A model generated the notes under the pieces. It did no database searches and was not told the origin of the DNA. It worked only from the letters and a program-made list of their open reading frames with translations. A DNA stretch of 64,000 nt. It comes from a bacterium. GTDB lineage: Bacteria > Sysuimicrobiota > Sysuimicrobiia > Sysuimicrobiales > Segetimicrobiaceae. Shown here piece after piece: positions 56,959-64,000 of this stretch. The first letter of the stretch is position 1; each line of letters starts with the position of its first letter. The position numbers were made by a program, and so were the translations under genes. Location: contig DASSJF010000082.1 of NCBI GenBank assembly GCA_035691305.1, positions 178,477-242,476 of the forward strand, written 5' to 3'.

Positions 56959-59946
56959 ATGACGTCTGCGCAGATGATGGTCCGTTTCACACCACGCCGC
57001 GCGGTCACCGTTGCGTCGGTGGCCGCCGTCTACTTCGCCGCCGCGAAACTGGGGCTCAGGCTGGCCTTTTTCCACCCGAGCGCCACGGCGGTGTGGCCTT
57101 CCTCGGGCATCGCTCTTTCGTCGTTGCTTCTGATTGGCTATGGTACGTGGCCCGGGATCCTCGTCGGCGCCTTTCTGGCCAATCTTACAACCGCGGGGAC
57201 CGTTTGGACGTCGCTCGGCATCGCAATCGGAAACATGTTGGAAGGGCTCGTCGGGGCGTACCTCGTGAACCGATGCGCCCGGGGCAGCGACGTGTTCGAT
57301 CGTGCTCAGGACGTCTTCAAATTCGTCCTCCTGGCCGCGGTGCTCAGCACCATGATCGCCGCAACAGTCGGCCCCACGAGCCTGGCGCTCGGTGGTTTCG
57401 CGCGCTGGGCCGACTACGGGCAAATCTGGCTGACGTGGTGGCTGGGCGATGCCACCGGCGTGCTGATCGCCGCACCCCTCATCATCCTATGGGCCAGGCA
57501 TCCGCGTGTCCGATTGAGTGCGTCAGCGGCGCTCGAACGCGCCCTGTTTCTCCTGGGCCTGCTCGCGGTGAGCGCGGTGGTGTTCGGTGGTGTATTCCCA
57601 TTCGCGTACCTCACGACGGCGTTTCTGGTCTGGGCCGCCTTCCGATTTGACCGGCGAGAGACGGCAACGGTCATCGCGCTTCTCGCCACGCTCGCCGTAT
57701 GGGGCACCGTGAAGGGCCGCGGCCCCTTCATAGGCGCGACGCCAAACGACTCACTGCTCCAGTTGCAGGCTTTCATGGGCGTCACGGCGTTGCTTGCCCT
57801 GCCCCTGGTCAGCGTCATCGCCGAGCGGGATGCGACGGGTAGGGAGACGACGCGTAGAACCGAGGCGGGGTTCCGGCTCATGTTTGCCGGCAACCCGCTG
57901 CCCATGTGGATTTTTGATCCCGAAACGCTCCGGTTTCTCGAGGTGAACGACGCGGCTGTCGCATTGTACGGCTATTCGTCGGAGGAGTTTCTGAAGATGC
58001 GGATCAGCGACATCCGCCCGCCCGACGAAGTCGATCGTCTCCACCGATACATGAACAAGACGCGTCCCCGCCTGCGATCGGCGGGCGAGTGGCAGCACCG
58101 GACGAAAGACGGCCGGCTGATCGATGTGGAGATCAGTTCCCACGATTTCCAATTAGCGGAGCGTCCCGCGGTCCTCGTTGTGGCGCGGGACGTGTCCGAG
58201 CGGAAGCGCGCCGAGGAGGCTCTTCGCACCCGCGCCTCGATGATGGGTCGGTTGCTGGCGTTGGGCCCTGCGCTCAATCGCCGACTCACGGTCGCCCAGA
58301 CGGTCGAGGTCATTGGGCGGGCCGCGCTGGGTCTGAGCGGGGCCGACCGTGCCGCGGTGTATCTCTACGAAGGCGACGGGACGGTGACGTGCCGATGGTC
58401 ACACGCGCTGTCGAGTGGCTATGCACCGAAAATGATCCGGTGGCTCGAGGAACTTTCGCGCGGCCGGGCGCTGCCGGCGACGGATCCCCGCAGCCTTGTA
58501 TTGCCCTGGGGCCAACATATGGATGAAACGCAACCCATGCTGGTCTCCGACATCCACGCCCTCCCGCCGGAGTCGCCTCTCGTTCGCCTCGCCCGTGAGG
58601 AGGGCTACCGCGCGCTTGGCGCCTGGCCTCTCGTGTATGAGGGCCAGGTCATCGGCGTGGCCGGCTGCTATTATGACACGCCGCGGACGTGGGCGGACGC
58701 AGAACAGGACGTCTTTCACACGTTTTCACAGAAGGCCGCGGTGGCCCTCCAGAACGCGTACCTCCACGACGCCAGCGCGCAACGGATGGCCGAACTCGAA
58801 AATCTCTACCACCTCAGCAAGTCGTTGCGGGTCGCCCAGACTCCGGAGCAGATCTATCGCAATCTCCTGGACTCGGCGATGGCGCTCCTAGGAGCCCAAC
58901 ACGGCGCCGTCAACTTGCTCGACGGCGAACGACGCACATTCACTCGAGTCTCGACGCATGGGGCGCCCGGCGAGGAGGCGGGGTCGACATTCCCGGTCGA
59001 GGACTCCCACTCCGGGGAAGTGGTGCGCACCGGCGAGCCGTTCGTCGTCGCGGACTTTCACCTCCATGCGTCGGCATGGCTGGACCGCGCTCCGTACCAG
59101 CGGCTCGGCCCGATGGCCATCGTTCCGCTGCGGGCCGAAGACGAGGTGGTGGGGACACTCACGCTGGCCCGGCTCAGGCCACCGCACGGTCAGCCGTTCG
59201 CCGAGGGCGAGGTGCGGCTCGTCGAAGGTATCGCCAATATGGGGGGTACGGCGATCCAGCGATCCCGGCTGCACCAGAACCTCGAAGAGGCGTACCTGCA
59301 AATGGTCGTGGCCCTGGCGACGGCAGTCGAGTCTCGCGATACGTACACCGCCGATCACAGCGAACGCATCGCGCGGTGGGCCGAAGCTGTTGCCACTAAG
59401 CTCAATTGCAGCGAAGCGGAGATCAAGGACATCCGAAGAGCCGCGTGGCTGCACGATATCGGCAAGATCGGCATTCCCGACCGCATCCTGCGCAAACCGA
59501 TGCCGTTGACGAAGACGGAATGGACGGTGATGCGCCGGCACCCCGTCATCGGGGAGGAGATTCTGAGCGCCGTGGACCGGATGCGCGGGGTGGCGAAGCT
59601 CGTCCGTCACCACCAGGAGCGGTGGGACGGAGCCGGCTACCCGGACCGCCTGACGGGCGAGCAGATCCCGCTCGGAGCGCGTATCCTCGCCGTGGTGGAC
59701 GCCTACAGCGCGATGATCGACGCCCGACCCTACAAAGGGGCGCGCACCCACGAGGAAGCGACCGGCGAGCTACGGCGGTGTGCGGGGTCGCAGTTTGATC
59801 CCCGTGTCGTTGAGGTCTTCCTCGGGCTGGGGTTCGACGCGCTGCGACACACTGCGAAGGATAGCCCTATCATGCAGAACCTCGACGCCAACGACGTTCC
59901 GCGCGGGAAGTCGGCACCCCCCGGACAAGTTCGGACCGGTTCCTAG
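56959..59946 (+). CDS. MASE1-PAS-GAF-GAF-HD-GYP sensor, predicted c-di-GMP phosphodiesterase
   Basis: A 995-residue multidomain sensor. A MASE1 membrane domain with ~8 helices (residues ~10-300; YFAAAKLGLRLAF, PSSGIALSSLLLIGY) is followed by PAS (~330-440) and two GAF domains (~455-600 and ~625-775). A complete HD-GYP domain follows, with the HD pair at 832-833 (LHDIGKIGIPD), HHQERWDGAGYP with GYP at 893-895, and VVDAYSAM. It should hydrolyse cyclic di-GMP in response to membrane and ligand signals. I chose ATG 56959 with GGCGGGA upstream; earlier in-frame ATGs (56755, 56893) add low-complexity leader. Its composition looks slightly less GC-rich than neighbours. Confidence 0.88.
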   Translation: MTSAQMMVRFTPRRAVTVASVAAVYFAAAKLGLRLAFFHPSATAVWPSSGIALSSLLLIGYGTWPGILVGAFLANLTTAGTVWTSLGIAIGNMLEGLVGAYLVNRCARGSDVFDRAQDVFKFVLLAAVLSTMIAATVGPTSLALGGFARWADYGQIWLTWWLGDATGVLIAAPLIILWARHPRVRLSASAALERALFLLGLLAVSAVVFGGVFPFAYLTTAFLVWAAFRFDRRETATVIALLATLAVWGTVKGRGPFIGATPNDSLLQLQAFMGVTALLALPLVSVIAERDATGRETTRRTEAGFRLMFAGNPLPMWIFDPETLRFLEVNDAAVALYGYSSEEFLKMRISDIRPPDEVDRLHRYMNKTRPRLRSAGEWQHRTKDGRLIDVEISSHDFQLAERPAVLVVARDVSERKRAEEALRTRASMMGRLLALGPALNRRLTVAQTVEVIGRAALGLSGADRAAVYLYEGDGTVTCRWSHALSSGYAPKMIRWLEELSRGRALPATDPRSLVLPWGQHMDETQPMLVSDIHALPPESPLVRLAREEGYRALGAWPLVYEGQVIGVAGCYYDTPRTWADAEQDVFHTFSQKAAVALQNAYLHDASAQRMAELENLYHLSKSLRVAQTPEQIYRNLLDSAMALLGAQHGAVNLLDGERRTFTRVSTHGAPGEEAGSTFPVEDSHSGEVVRTGEPFVVADFHLHASAWLDRAPYQRLGPMAIVPLRAEDEVVGTLTLARLRPPHGQPFAEGEVRLVEGIANMGGTAIQRSRLHQNLEEAYLQMVVALATAVESRDTYTADHSERIARWAEAVATKLNCSEAEIKDIRRAAWLHDIGKIGIPDRILRKPMPLTKTEWTVMRRHPVIGEEILSAVDRMRGVAKLVRHHQERWDGAGYPDRLTGEQIPLGARILAVVDAYSAMIDARPYKGARTHEEATGELRRCAGSQFDPRVVEVFLGLGFDALRHTAKDSPIMQNLDANDVPRGKSAPPGQVRTGS

Positions 59947-59951
59947 CACGA

Positions 59952-60965
59952 CTACTCGACGAGCGCCGCGAGCGCCTCGACGCCGCCGTCGAGCGCGGCA
60001 TGGGGCCAGGGGATGTCGAGGGCGGTCCACCGGCCGCCGGCGTCGGTTGTGTGAAAGACGCCGTGGTTGTTGGCGGCGTACAGCGTCCCGGGCGCGTCCG
60101 GATGTTCCGCGAACCGGGACACAGACGTCCCGGCCGCCGCCGGCAGGCCGTCCATCGCGGTCTGCCACGGGCGGCCGCCCGATCGCCGGTAGACGTATCC
60201 TTCCGCGTGCGGCGGATCGTAGGCGCTCCACGGGCCCTCGGCGCAGGACGCGATCACGTTGTCAGGATTTTCCTGCTCGACCGCTATGCCGACCAGATAT
60301 CGGTGGCGCAGGCCCTGCATGTGGCGCGTCCACGTCTTGCCGGCATCCAGGCTCTCGAAGTAGCCGTCGCCGGCCGCCGAGTACACGCGGTCGGGCGCGA
60401 GCCGGTGGGTGGACGCGGTGTGCGTATCGTACGGTCCGCCCGGTACGCGGTCTTCCCACGTCCGCCCGCCGTCGGGCGATTGCACAAGCGCCCCCGCCTC
60501 GATCGCGACGTAGAGCCGCCCGGTGGAGACGGGATCCGGCTCGATCCACCGGACGTGATGGGTCTCCGGTCTCGGCGGGAAGCTCCAGGTCGATCTGGAC
60601 GGGAGGGCGAGCAGTCCGCCCGATTGCGTCCACGATGCGCCGCCGTCGACCGAGCGAAAGACGCCGCTCGGCTCGGTGCCGGCATACACGACGGCGGGGC
60701 CGTCTTCGGACTCGGTCGCGCTGACGGCGACCGACATCACGTCCCGATGGGTGATCCCGGGGCCGGCCTCCTCCCACGAGCGCCCGGCGTCGTCGCTCCG
60801 CCAGAGGCCGTGTCCGAGCGTACCGCAATAGATGTTGGACGGAACGAGCGGGTCGACGGCGACGCTTTCGACGGCGCGCTGCTCGAGATGACGCTCGACG
60901 GTCCACGCGAGGGCGTGGTGGACGACCAGCAGCCCCTGTTCGGTGGCGACAAAGAGCGTTAGCAT
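59952..60965 (-). CDS. BNR/sialidase-type repeat beta-propeller protein
   Basis: A 337-residue protein with repeated BNR-like Asp-box units: SDDAGRSWEE, SVDGGASWTQ, SPDGGRTWED, SLDAGKTWTR and TTDAGGRWTA. They are spread at about 45-70-residue intervals, as in VPS10/sialidase-type propellers. No catalytic sialidase residues or signal peptide are evident. Similar proteins are often annotated as glycosyl hydrolase-like, but a binding role is as likely. I chose ATG 60965; the upstream open frame is a shadow of the cyclase gene. Five bases separate it from the HD-GYP stop. Confidence 0.8.
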   Translation of the reverse strand: MLTLFVATEQGLLVVHHALAWTVERHLEQRAVESVAVDPLVPSNIYCGTLGHGLWRSDDAGRSWEEAGPGITHRDVMSVAVSATESEDGPAVVYAGTEPSGVFRSVDGGASWTQSGGLLALPSRSTWSFPPRPETHHVRWIEPDPVSTGRLYVAIEAGALVQSPDGGRTWEDRVPGGPYDTHTASTHRLAPDRVYSAAGDGYFESLDAGKTWTRHMQGLRHRYLVGIAVEQENPDNVIASCAEGPWSAYDPPHAEGYVYRRSGGRPWQTAMDGLPAAAGTSVSRFAEHPDAPGTLYAANNHGVFHTTDAGGRWTALDIPWPHAALDGGVEALAALVE

Positions 60966-61121
60966 CTCTTTGATTGTACCCGCGCGCCTGCCCGCAGAGG
61001 CGCGGACGCCGCCGGCCGCGGGCGGTGGCCCGGGATGATTCGTGCGCCGCGGAGTGGAACTCTCTTGCGCAGCCCGTAGTCGCGCACGTTTCTCAAACCA
61101 TTCGGACGGGAGGCATGGCCC

Positions 61122-61946
61122 ATGGCGTTCAAGGCGGCGGATCTGAGCCGGGTCCGCGTGCTGGACTTGTCCCAAAATTTTAGCGTGGACTCGCCGCCGT
61201 TCGCGTTCTACGAGGGTCCCACGATCAAGTGGGTCAAGAAGATGGCGTTCGAGGGCGTGAACGCCCAGCTGATCAGCAGCACCAACCACATCGCGACGCA
61301 TCTCGACTCGCCGCTGCACTTCAACGACCCGGGGCCGGACGTCGCCGGCATTCCGCTCGAGTCGCTGCTCGGACCGGCGTGCATCGTCGATTTGACCCAG
61401 TTCGGCGTCGGCGATTACGACATCTACGGGCCGGAGCACTTCGAGCGCTGGGAGCGCAAGCACAAGGTCAAAATCCGGCGCGGCGACATCCTCGTCATCC
61501 ACACCGGCTACCATCACTACTACAACGAGGACTGGTACAAGGCGCGCAACCGCGACAAGCCCGACCTGCCGCGGGCGTTCCTCAAACACCCCGGCCCGCA
61601 GCTCGAGTTCTGCGACTGGGTGCTCGACCGCGGTATCCGCTGGCTCGCCGTCGACGCGATCTCGACGGACCATCCGTTCAACACGAACGTCCGCCGGGCG
61701 CGGCCGGATCTCGTGCCGGAGGTGGAAAAGAAGATCGGTATGCCGATGGACGAGGCGTTCCCGTGGCCCGAGGCCTACCAGGCCACGCACACGTACCTGT
61801 TCCCGAAGGGCGTCTTCCACGTCGAGAACGTGGGCGGCATGATCGACGAGGTGCTGAACATGCGCGTGTGGTTCGGCGCCTTCCCGTTCCGCTTCAAAGG
61901 CGGCGAGGCGGCGTTCTGCCGCTGCTTCGCCTTCGTGCAGAAGTGA
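61122..61946 (+). CDS. Cyclase-family metal-dependent hydrolase (kynurenine formamidase-like)
   Basis: A 274-residue protein of the cyclase/KynB family. The metal motif HxxxHxDxxxH is at H56, H60, D62 and H66 (NHIATHLDSPLHF). A further Asp is in AVDAISTDHP and a His in FHVENVGG. Family members hydrolyse formyl-kynurenine, isatin or similar amides; the insert around YHHYYNEDWYKARNRDK is larger than in KynB. In-frame ATG 61113 is an alternative start. The stop overlaps the GTG of a CoA transferase, so the two are coupled. Confidence 0.87.
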   Translation: MAFKAADLSRVRVLDLSQNFSVDSPPFAFYEGPTIKWVKKMAFEGVNAQLISSTNHIATHLDSPLHFNDPGPDVAGIPLESLLGPACIVDLTQFGVGDYDIYGPEHFERWERKHKVKIRRGDILVIHTGYHHYYNEDWYKARNRDKPDLPRAFLKHPGPQLEFCDWVLDRGIRWLAVDAISTDHPFNTNVRRARPDLVPEVEKKIGMPMDEAFPWPEAYQATHTYLFPKGVFHVENVGGMIDEVLNMRVWFGAFPFRFKGGEAAFCRCFAFVQK

Positions 61947-63169
61947 CCGCCGCCCGAGGCGGCGACGCGTCGGGCCGGGCCGCAGCCCCGGGGCCGCTCG
62001 ACGGGCTGCTCATCGCCGACCTGACGCGGGCGCTCGCCGGTCCGTATTGCACGATGATGCTGGCCGATCTCGGCGCGCGGGTGATCAAGGTCGAGGCCCC
62101 CGACGGCGGCGACGACACGCGCGGCTGGGGCCCGCCCTTCATCGAGGGCGAGAGCGCCTATTTCATTTGCATCAACCGCAACAAGGAGAGCTTCACGCTC
62201 AACCTCAAGGACGCGCGCGGCCGGGAGCTGCTGTGGCGGCTGCTGGCCCGCGCCGATGTGCTGGTCGAAAACTTTCGGCCCGGCACGATCGACCGGCTGG
62301 GGTTCGGCTACCGGACGGTGCGGGCGCGGCTGCCGCGCCTCGTGTACTGCTCGATCTCGGGGTTTGGCCAGACCGGTCCGTACCGCGAGCGGCCCGCCTA
62401 TGATCTCATCGTGCAGGGGATGGGCGGGCTGATGGCGATCACGGGCGAGCCGGACGGCAATCCAATGCGGGTGGGTGTCGCCGTCGCCGACATCTGCGCC
62501 GGGATGTTTTCCGCCTACGGCATTCTCGCCGCGCTGCGCGCGCGCGACCGGACCGGGCAGGGGCAGTGGGTAGACGCGGCGATGCTCGACGGCCAGGTGG
62601 CGTGGATGACGTACATGGCCGCCAATTACTTTGCGACCGGGGACAACCCGCCGCGGGTCGGCTCCGCGCACACGAACCTGGTGCCGTATCAGCCGTTCGC
62701 GACCAAAGACGGCTACGTCACCGTGACGGTGGGCAGCGAAGGGTTGTGGCGGCGCTTCTGCCGGGCGCTCGAGGTGCCGTTCGTAGACGACCCTCGGTTT
62801 GCCACGAACGCGGCGAGAGTCGAGCACCGCCGCGAGCTGCTGAACGCGCTGGATCCGGTCTTTCGGAGCCGCACCACCGCGGAGTGGCTCGCGCGGCTCC
62901 TCGAGGCCGGCGTGCCCGCCGGGCCGATTTCGCGCATCGACGAGGTGATGACGGATCCCCAAGTCTTGCACCGCGAGATGGTGGTGGACGTCGACCACCC
63001 GCGCGCGGGACGGGTCCGCGTGAACGGCGTCCCGCTCAAATTTTCCGACACGCCGGGCGCCGTGCGGACGCCGCCGCCCACGCTGGGGCAGCACACCGCA
63101 TCCGTGCTGAGCGAGCTCGGGTGCGCGGCCGCGCAGGTGGAGTCGCTGCGGGCCGCCGGGGTCGTCTAG
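61943..63169 (+). CDS. CaiB/BaiF family III CoA transferase, second copy
   Basis: A 408-residue CoA transferase with D183 in AVADICAGMFSAYGIL as the catalytic Asp. The N-terminal LLIADLTRALAGPYCTMMLADLGARVIKVEAP is typical. GTG 61943 overlaps the cyclase stop by four bases. It is only distantly similar to 49791-51011 and is closer in style to succinyl-CoA:acid CoA transferases. Its last two bases of stop overlap the start of the following accD-like gene. It probably activates the acid made by the cyclase-family enzyme. Confidence 0.88.
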   Translation: MTAARGGDASGRAAAPGPLDGLLIADLTRALAGPYCTMMLADLGARVIKVEAPDGGDDTRGWGPPFIEGESAYFICINRNKESFTLNLKDARGRELLWRLLARADVLVENFRPGTIDRLGFGYRTVRARLPRLVYCSISGFGQTGPYRERPAYDLIVQGMGGLMAITGEPDGNPMRVGVAVADICAGMFSAYGILAALRARDRTGQGQWVDAAMLDGQVAWMTYMAANYFATGDNPPRVGSAHTNLVPYQPFATKDGYVTVTVGSEGLWRRFCRALEVPFVDDPRFATNAARVEHRRELLNALDPVFRSRTTAEWLARLLEAGVPAGPISRIDEVMTDPQVLHREMVVDVDHPRAGRVRVNGVPLKFSDTPGAVRTPPPTLGQHTASVLSELGCAAAQVESLRAAGVV

Positions 63170-64000
63170 TGCTCCGCCGGCCGCGGCCCGCCGCGGCGCC
63201 GGTTGTCTGCCCGTCGTGCCGGCTCGAGCATCCGGCGCAGGCCCTCGAGGAGCGGGTGTACGTCTGCGCCGGGTGCGGCCGCTACCTCGCGATGCCGTCG
63301 CCGGCCCGGATCCGGATGCTCGCCGATCCGCGAACGTTCCGCGAGCTCGACCGCGGGCTCATCTCCGTCGACCCGCTGCAGTTCATGGATCGCAAGCCGT
63401 ATCGCGCGCGGTTGATCGAGGCGCGCCGGCAGACCGGCCTCCGCGAGGCGGTGACGACCGGGTTGTGCCGTATCGGCGGCCGGCCGGTCGTCCTGGTCGT
63501 CTTCGATTTCGAGTTCCTCGGCGGCACGATGGGCTCGGTGGTCGGCGAGAAGGTCGCGAACGCCTTCGCGCAGGCGACGCGCCGCCGGATCCCGGTCGTC
63601 ACCGTCGCGGCGAGCGGCGGCGCCCGGATGCAGGAAGGCATGCTCTCGCTCATGCAGATGGCGAAGGTCGCCGCGGCCGCCGCCCGCCACGATCGCCACG
63701 GCCTGGCCTTCATCTCGATGCTGACCGATCCGACCTTTGGCGGCGTCACGGCCAGCTTCGCGACCCTGGGCGACGTGATCATCGCCGAGCCCGGTGCCCA
63801 GATCGGATTTGTCGGTCCACGCGTGATCGAACACACCACGGGCGCGTCGCTGCCGCCCGACTCGCACCGCGCGGAGACGCTGTTCCGGAACGGCCTCGTC
63901 GATATGATCGTGCCGCGCGAGGCGCTGCGCGCCACCGTTTCGTATCTGGTCGGCCATCTCGGTCGGGGCCCGGCGCCGCGCGCCACGGCCGGCCGCGGCC
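63169..64000 (+). CDS. accD: Acetyl-CoA carboxylase carboxyltransferase beta-type subunit (partial, runs off the edge)
   Basis: The frame from GTG 63169, which shares a base with the TAG stop upstream (TAGTG), stays open to the window end (277 codons). The N-terminal zinc ribbon is C14/C17 and C33/C36 (CPSC, CAGC). FLGGTMGSVVGEK, the oxyanion-hole stretch AASGGARMQEGM, DPTFGGVTASFA and GAQIGFVGPRV are the hallmarks of AccD. It lacks only the C-terminus. Coupling to a CoA transferase and cyclase, rather than to accA or folC, is unusual. A dedicated role for a non-acetyl substrate cannot be ruled out. Confidence 0.87.
   Translation, partial: MLRRPRPAAAPVVCPSCRLEHPAQALEERVYVCAGCGRYLAMPSPARIRMLADPRTFRELDRGLISVDPLQFMDRKPYRARLIEARRQTGLREAVTTGLCRIGGRPVVLVVFDFEFLGGTMGSVVGEKVANAFAQATRRRIPVVTVAASGGARMQEGMLSLMQMAKVAAAAARHDRHGLAFISMLTDPTFGGVTASFATLGDVIIAEPGAQIGFVGPRVIEHTTGASLPPDSHRAETLFRNGLVDMIVPREALRATVSYLVGHLGRGPAPRATAGRG

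Noticed and set aside
1..64000. CRISPR arrays, insertion sequences, prophage or integrase genes
   Set aside because: I saw no regularly spaced repeats, no transposase or integrase motifs and no attachment-site duplications by reading. A repeat search would be needed to exclude small elements.

Overview
The window is a 64 kb piece of very GC-rich bacterial DNA (about 70% by eye, not calculated). It has many GTG and some TTG starts, tight 1-14 bp gene overlaps and strong GGAGG-type ribosome binding sites. I see no rRNA, tRNA, CRISPR array, insertion sequence or phage gene. The content is typical of an uncultured soil or sediment heterotroph: solute-binding ABC transporters, amidohydrolases, CoA transferases, PucR and ECF42 regulation. 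A beta-barrel fused to a c-type heme domain implies an outer membrane. Candidate phyla of the Terrabacteria side (CSP1-3/Sysuimicrobiota, ANGP1/Segetimicrobiota), Rokubacteria or Armatimonadota would all fit, but nothing in the window fixes the lineage.

Layout. 1-295: tail of a probable ECF sigma gene and its zf-HC2 anti-sigma. 350-10750: first catabolic/uptake block with a D-2-hydroxyacid dehydrogenase, two sugar-type binding proteins, a PucR regulator, an LVIVD-repeat propeller, an ACMSD-like amidohydrolase, two permeases and an agmatinase-family ureohydrolase. 10755-11939: an MFS exporter on the minus strand. 11993-18551: a second block of the same design (dehydrogenase, amidohydrolase, binding protein, two permeases) ending in two double-Dabb proteins; a third Dabb gene lies inverted at 18578-19270. 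19455-33508: Gfo/Idh oxidoreductase, two M24 metallohydrolases, a third amidohydrolase, a complete Liv-type transporter (HMKGF), isochorismatase-family hydrolase, two zinc alcohol dehydrogenases, a dihydropyrimidinase/allantoinase-type hydrolase and a LysE exporter.

33530-36663: an ECF42-type sigma factor with a C-terminal TPR region and three YCII/DGPF proteins, one lacking the DGPF motif. 36660-40794: CGNR regulator, DUF2066 protein, second LVIVD propeller, F420-type PPOX enzyme, 3-hydroxyisobutyrate dehydrogenase-like enzyme. 41017-45522: the most unusual part, a five-gene redox cluster made of a sulfocyanin-like blue copper protein, a single-domain CuA protein, a NosR/NapH-type membrane iron-sulfur protein, a second CuA protein and a monoheme cytochrome fused to a predicted outer-membrane barrel. 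It ends at a strong terminator and faces a NarX/NarL-type two-component system. No oxidase subunit I and no NosZ is present.

48175-51011: an oxalyl-CoA decarboxylase/2-hydroxyacyl-CoA lyase-like enzyme with a family III CoA transferase. 51168-53260: a degenerate response regulator, an HtrA-like protein that lost its catalytic histidine, and a DUF2269 membrane protein. 53470-56567: FdrA and YlbE homologues, two of the three subunits of the E. coli oxamate carbamoyltransferase. 56959-59946: a MASE1-PAS-GAF-GAF-HD-GYP sensor. 59952-60965: BNR-repeat propeller. 61122-64000: cyclase, second CoA transferase and an acetyl-CoA carboxylase beta-type subunit that runs off the right edge.

Taken together the window supports scavenging of small acids, amides and ureides, with several parallel uptake blocks. 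PucR, the ureohydrolase, the allantoinase-like enzyme, FdrA/YlbE and the oxalyl-CoA-type pair hint at a route through purine or guanidino breakdown to oxamate and oxalate. That pathway link is inference.
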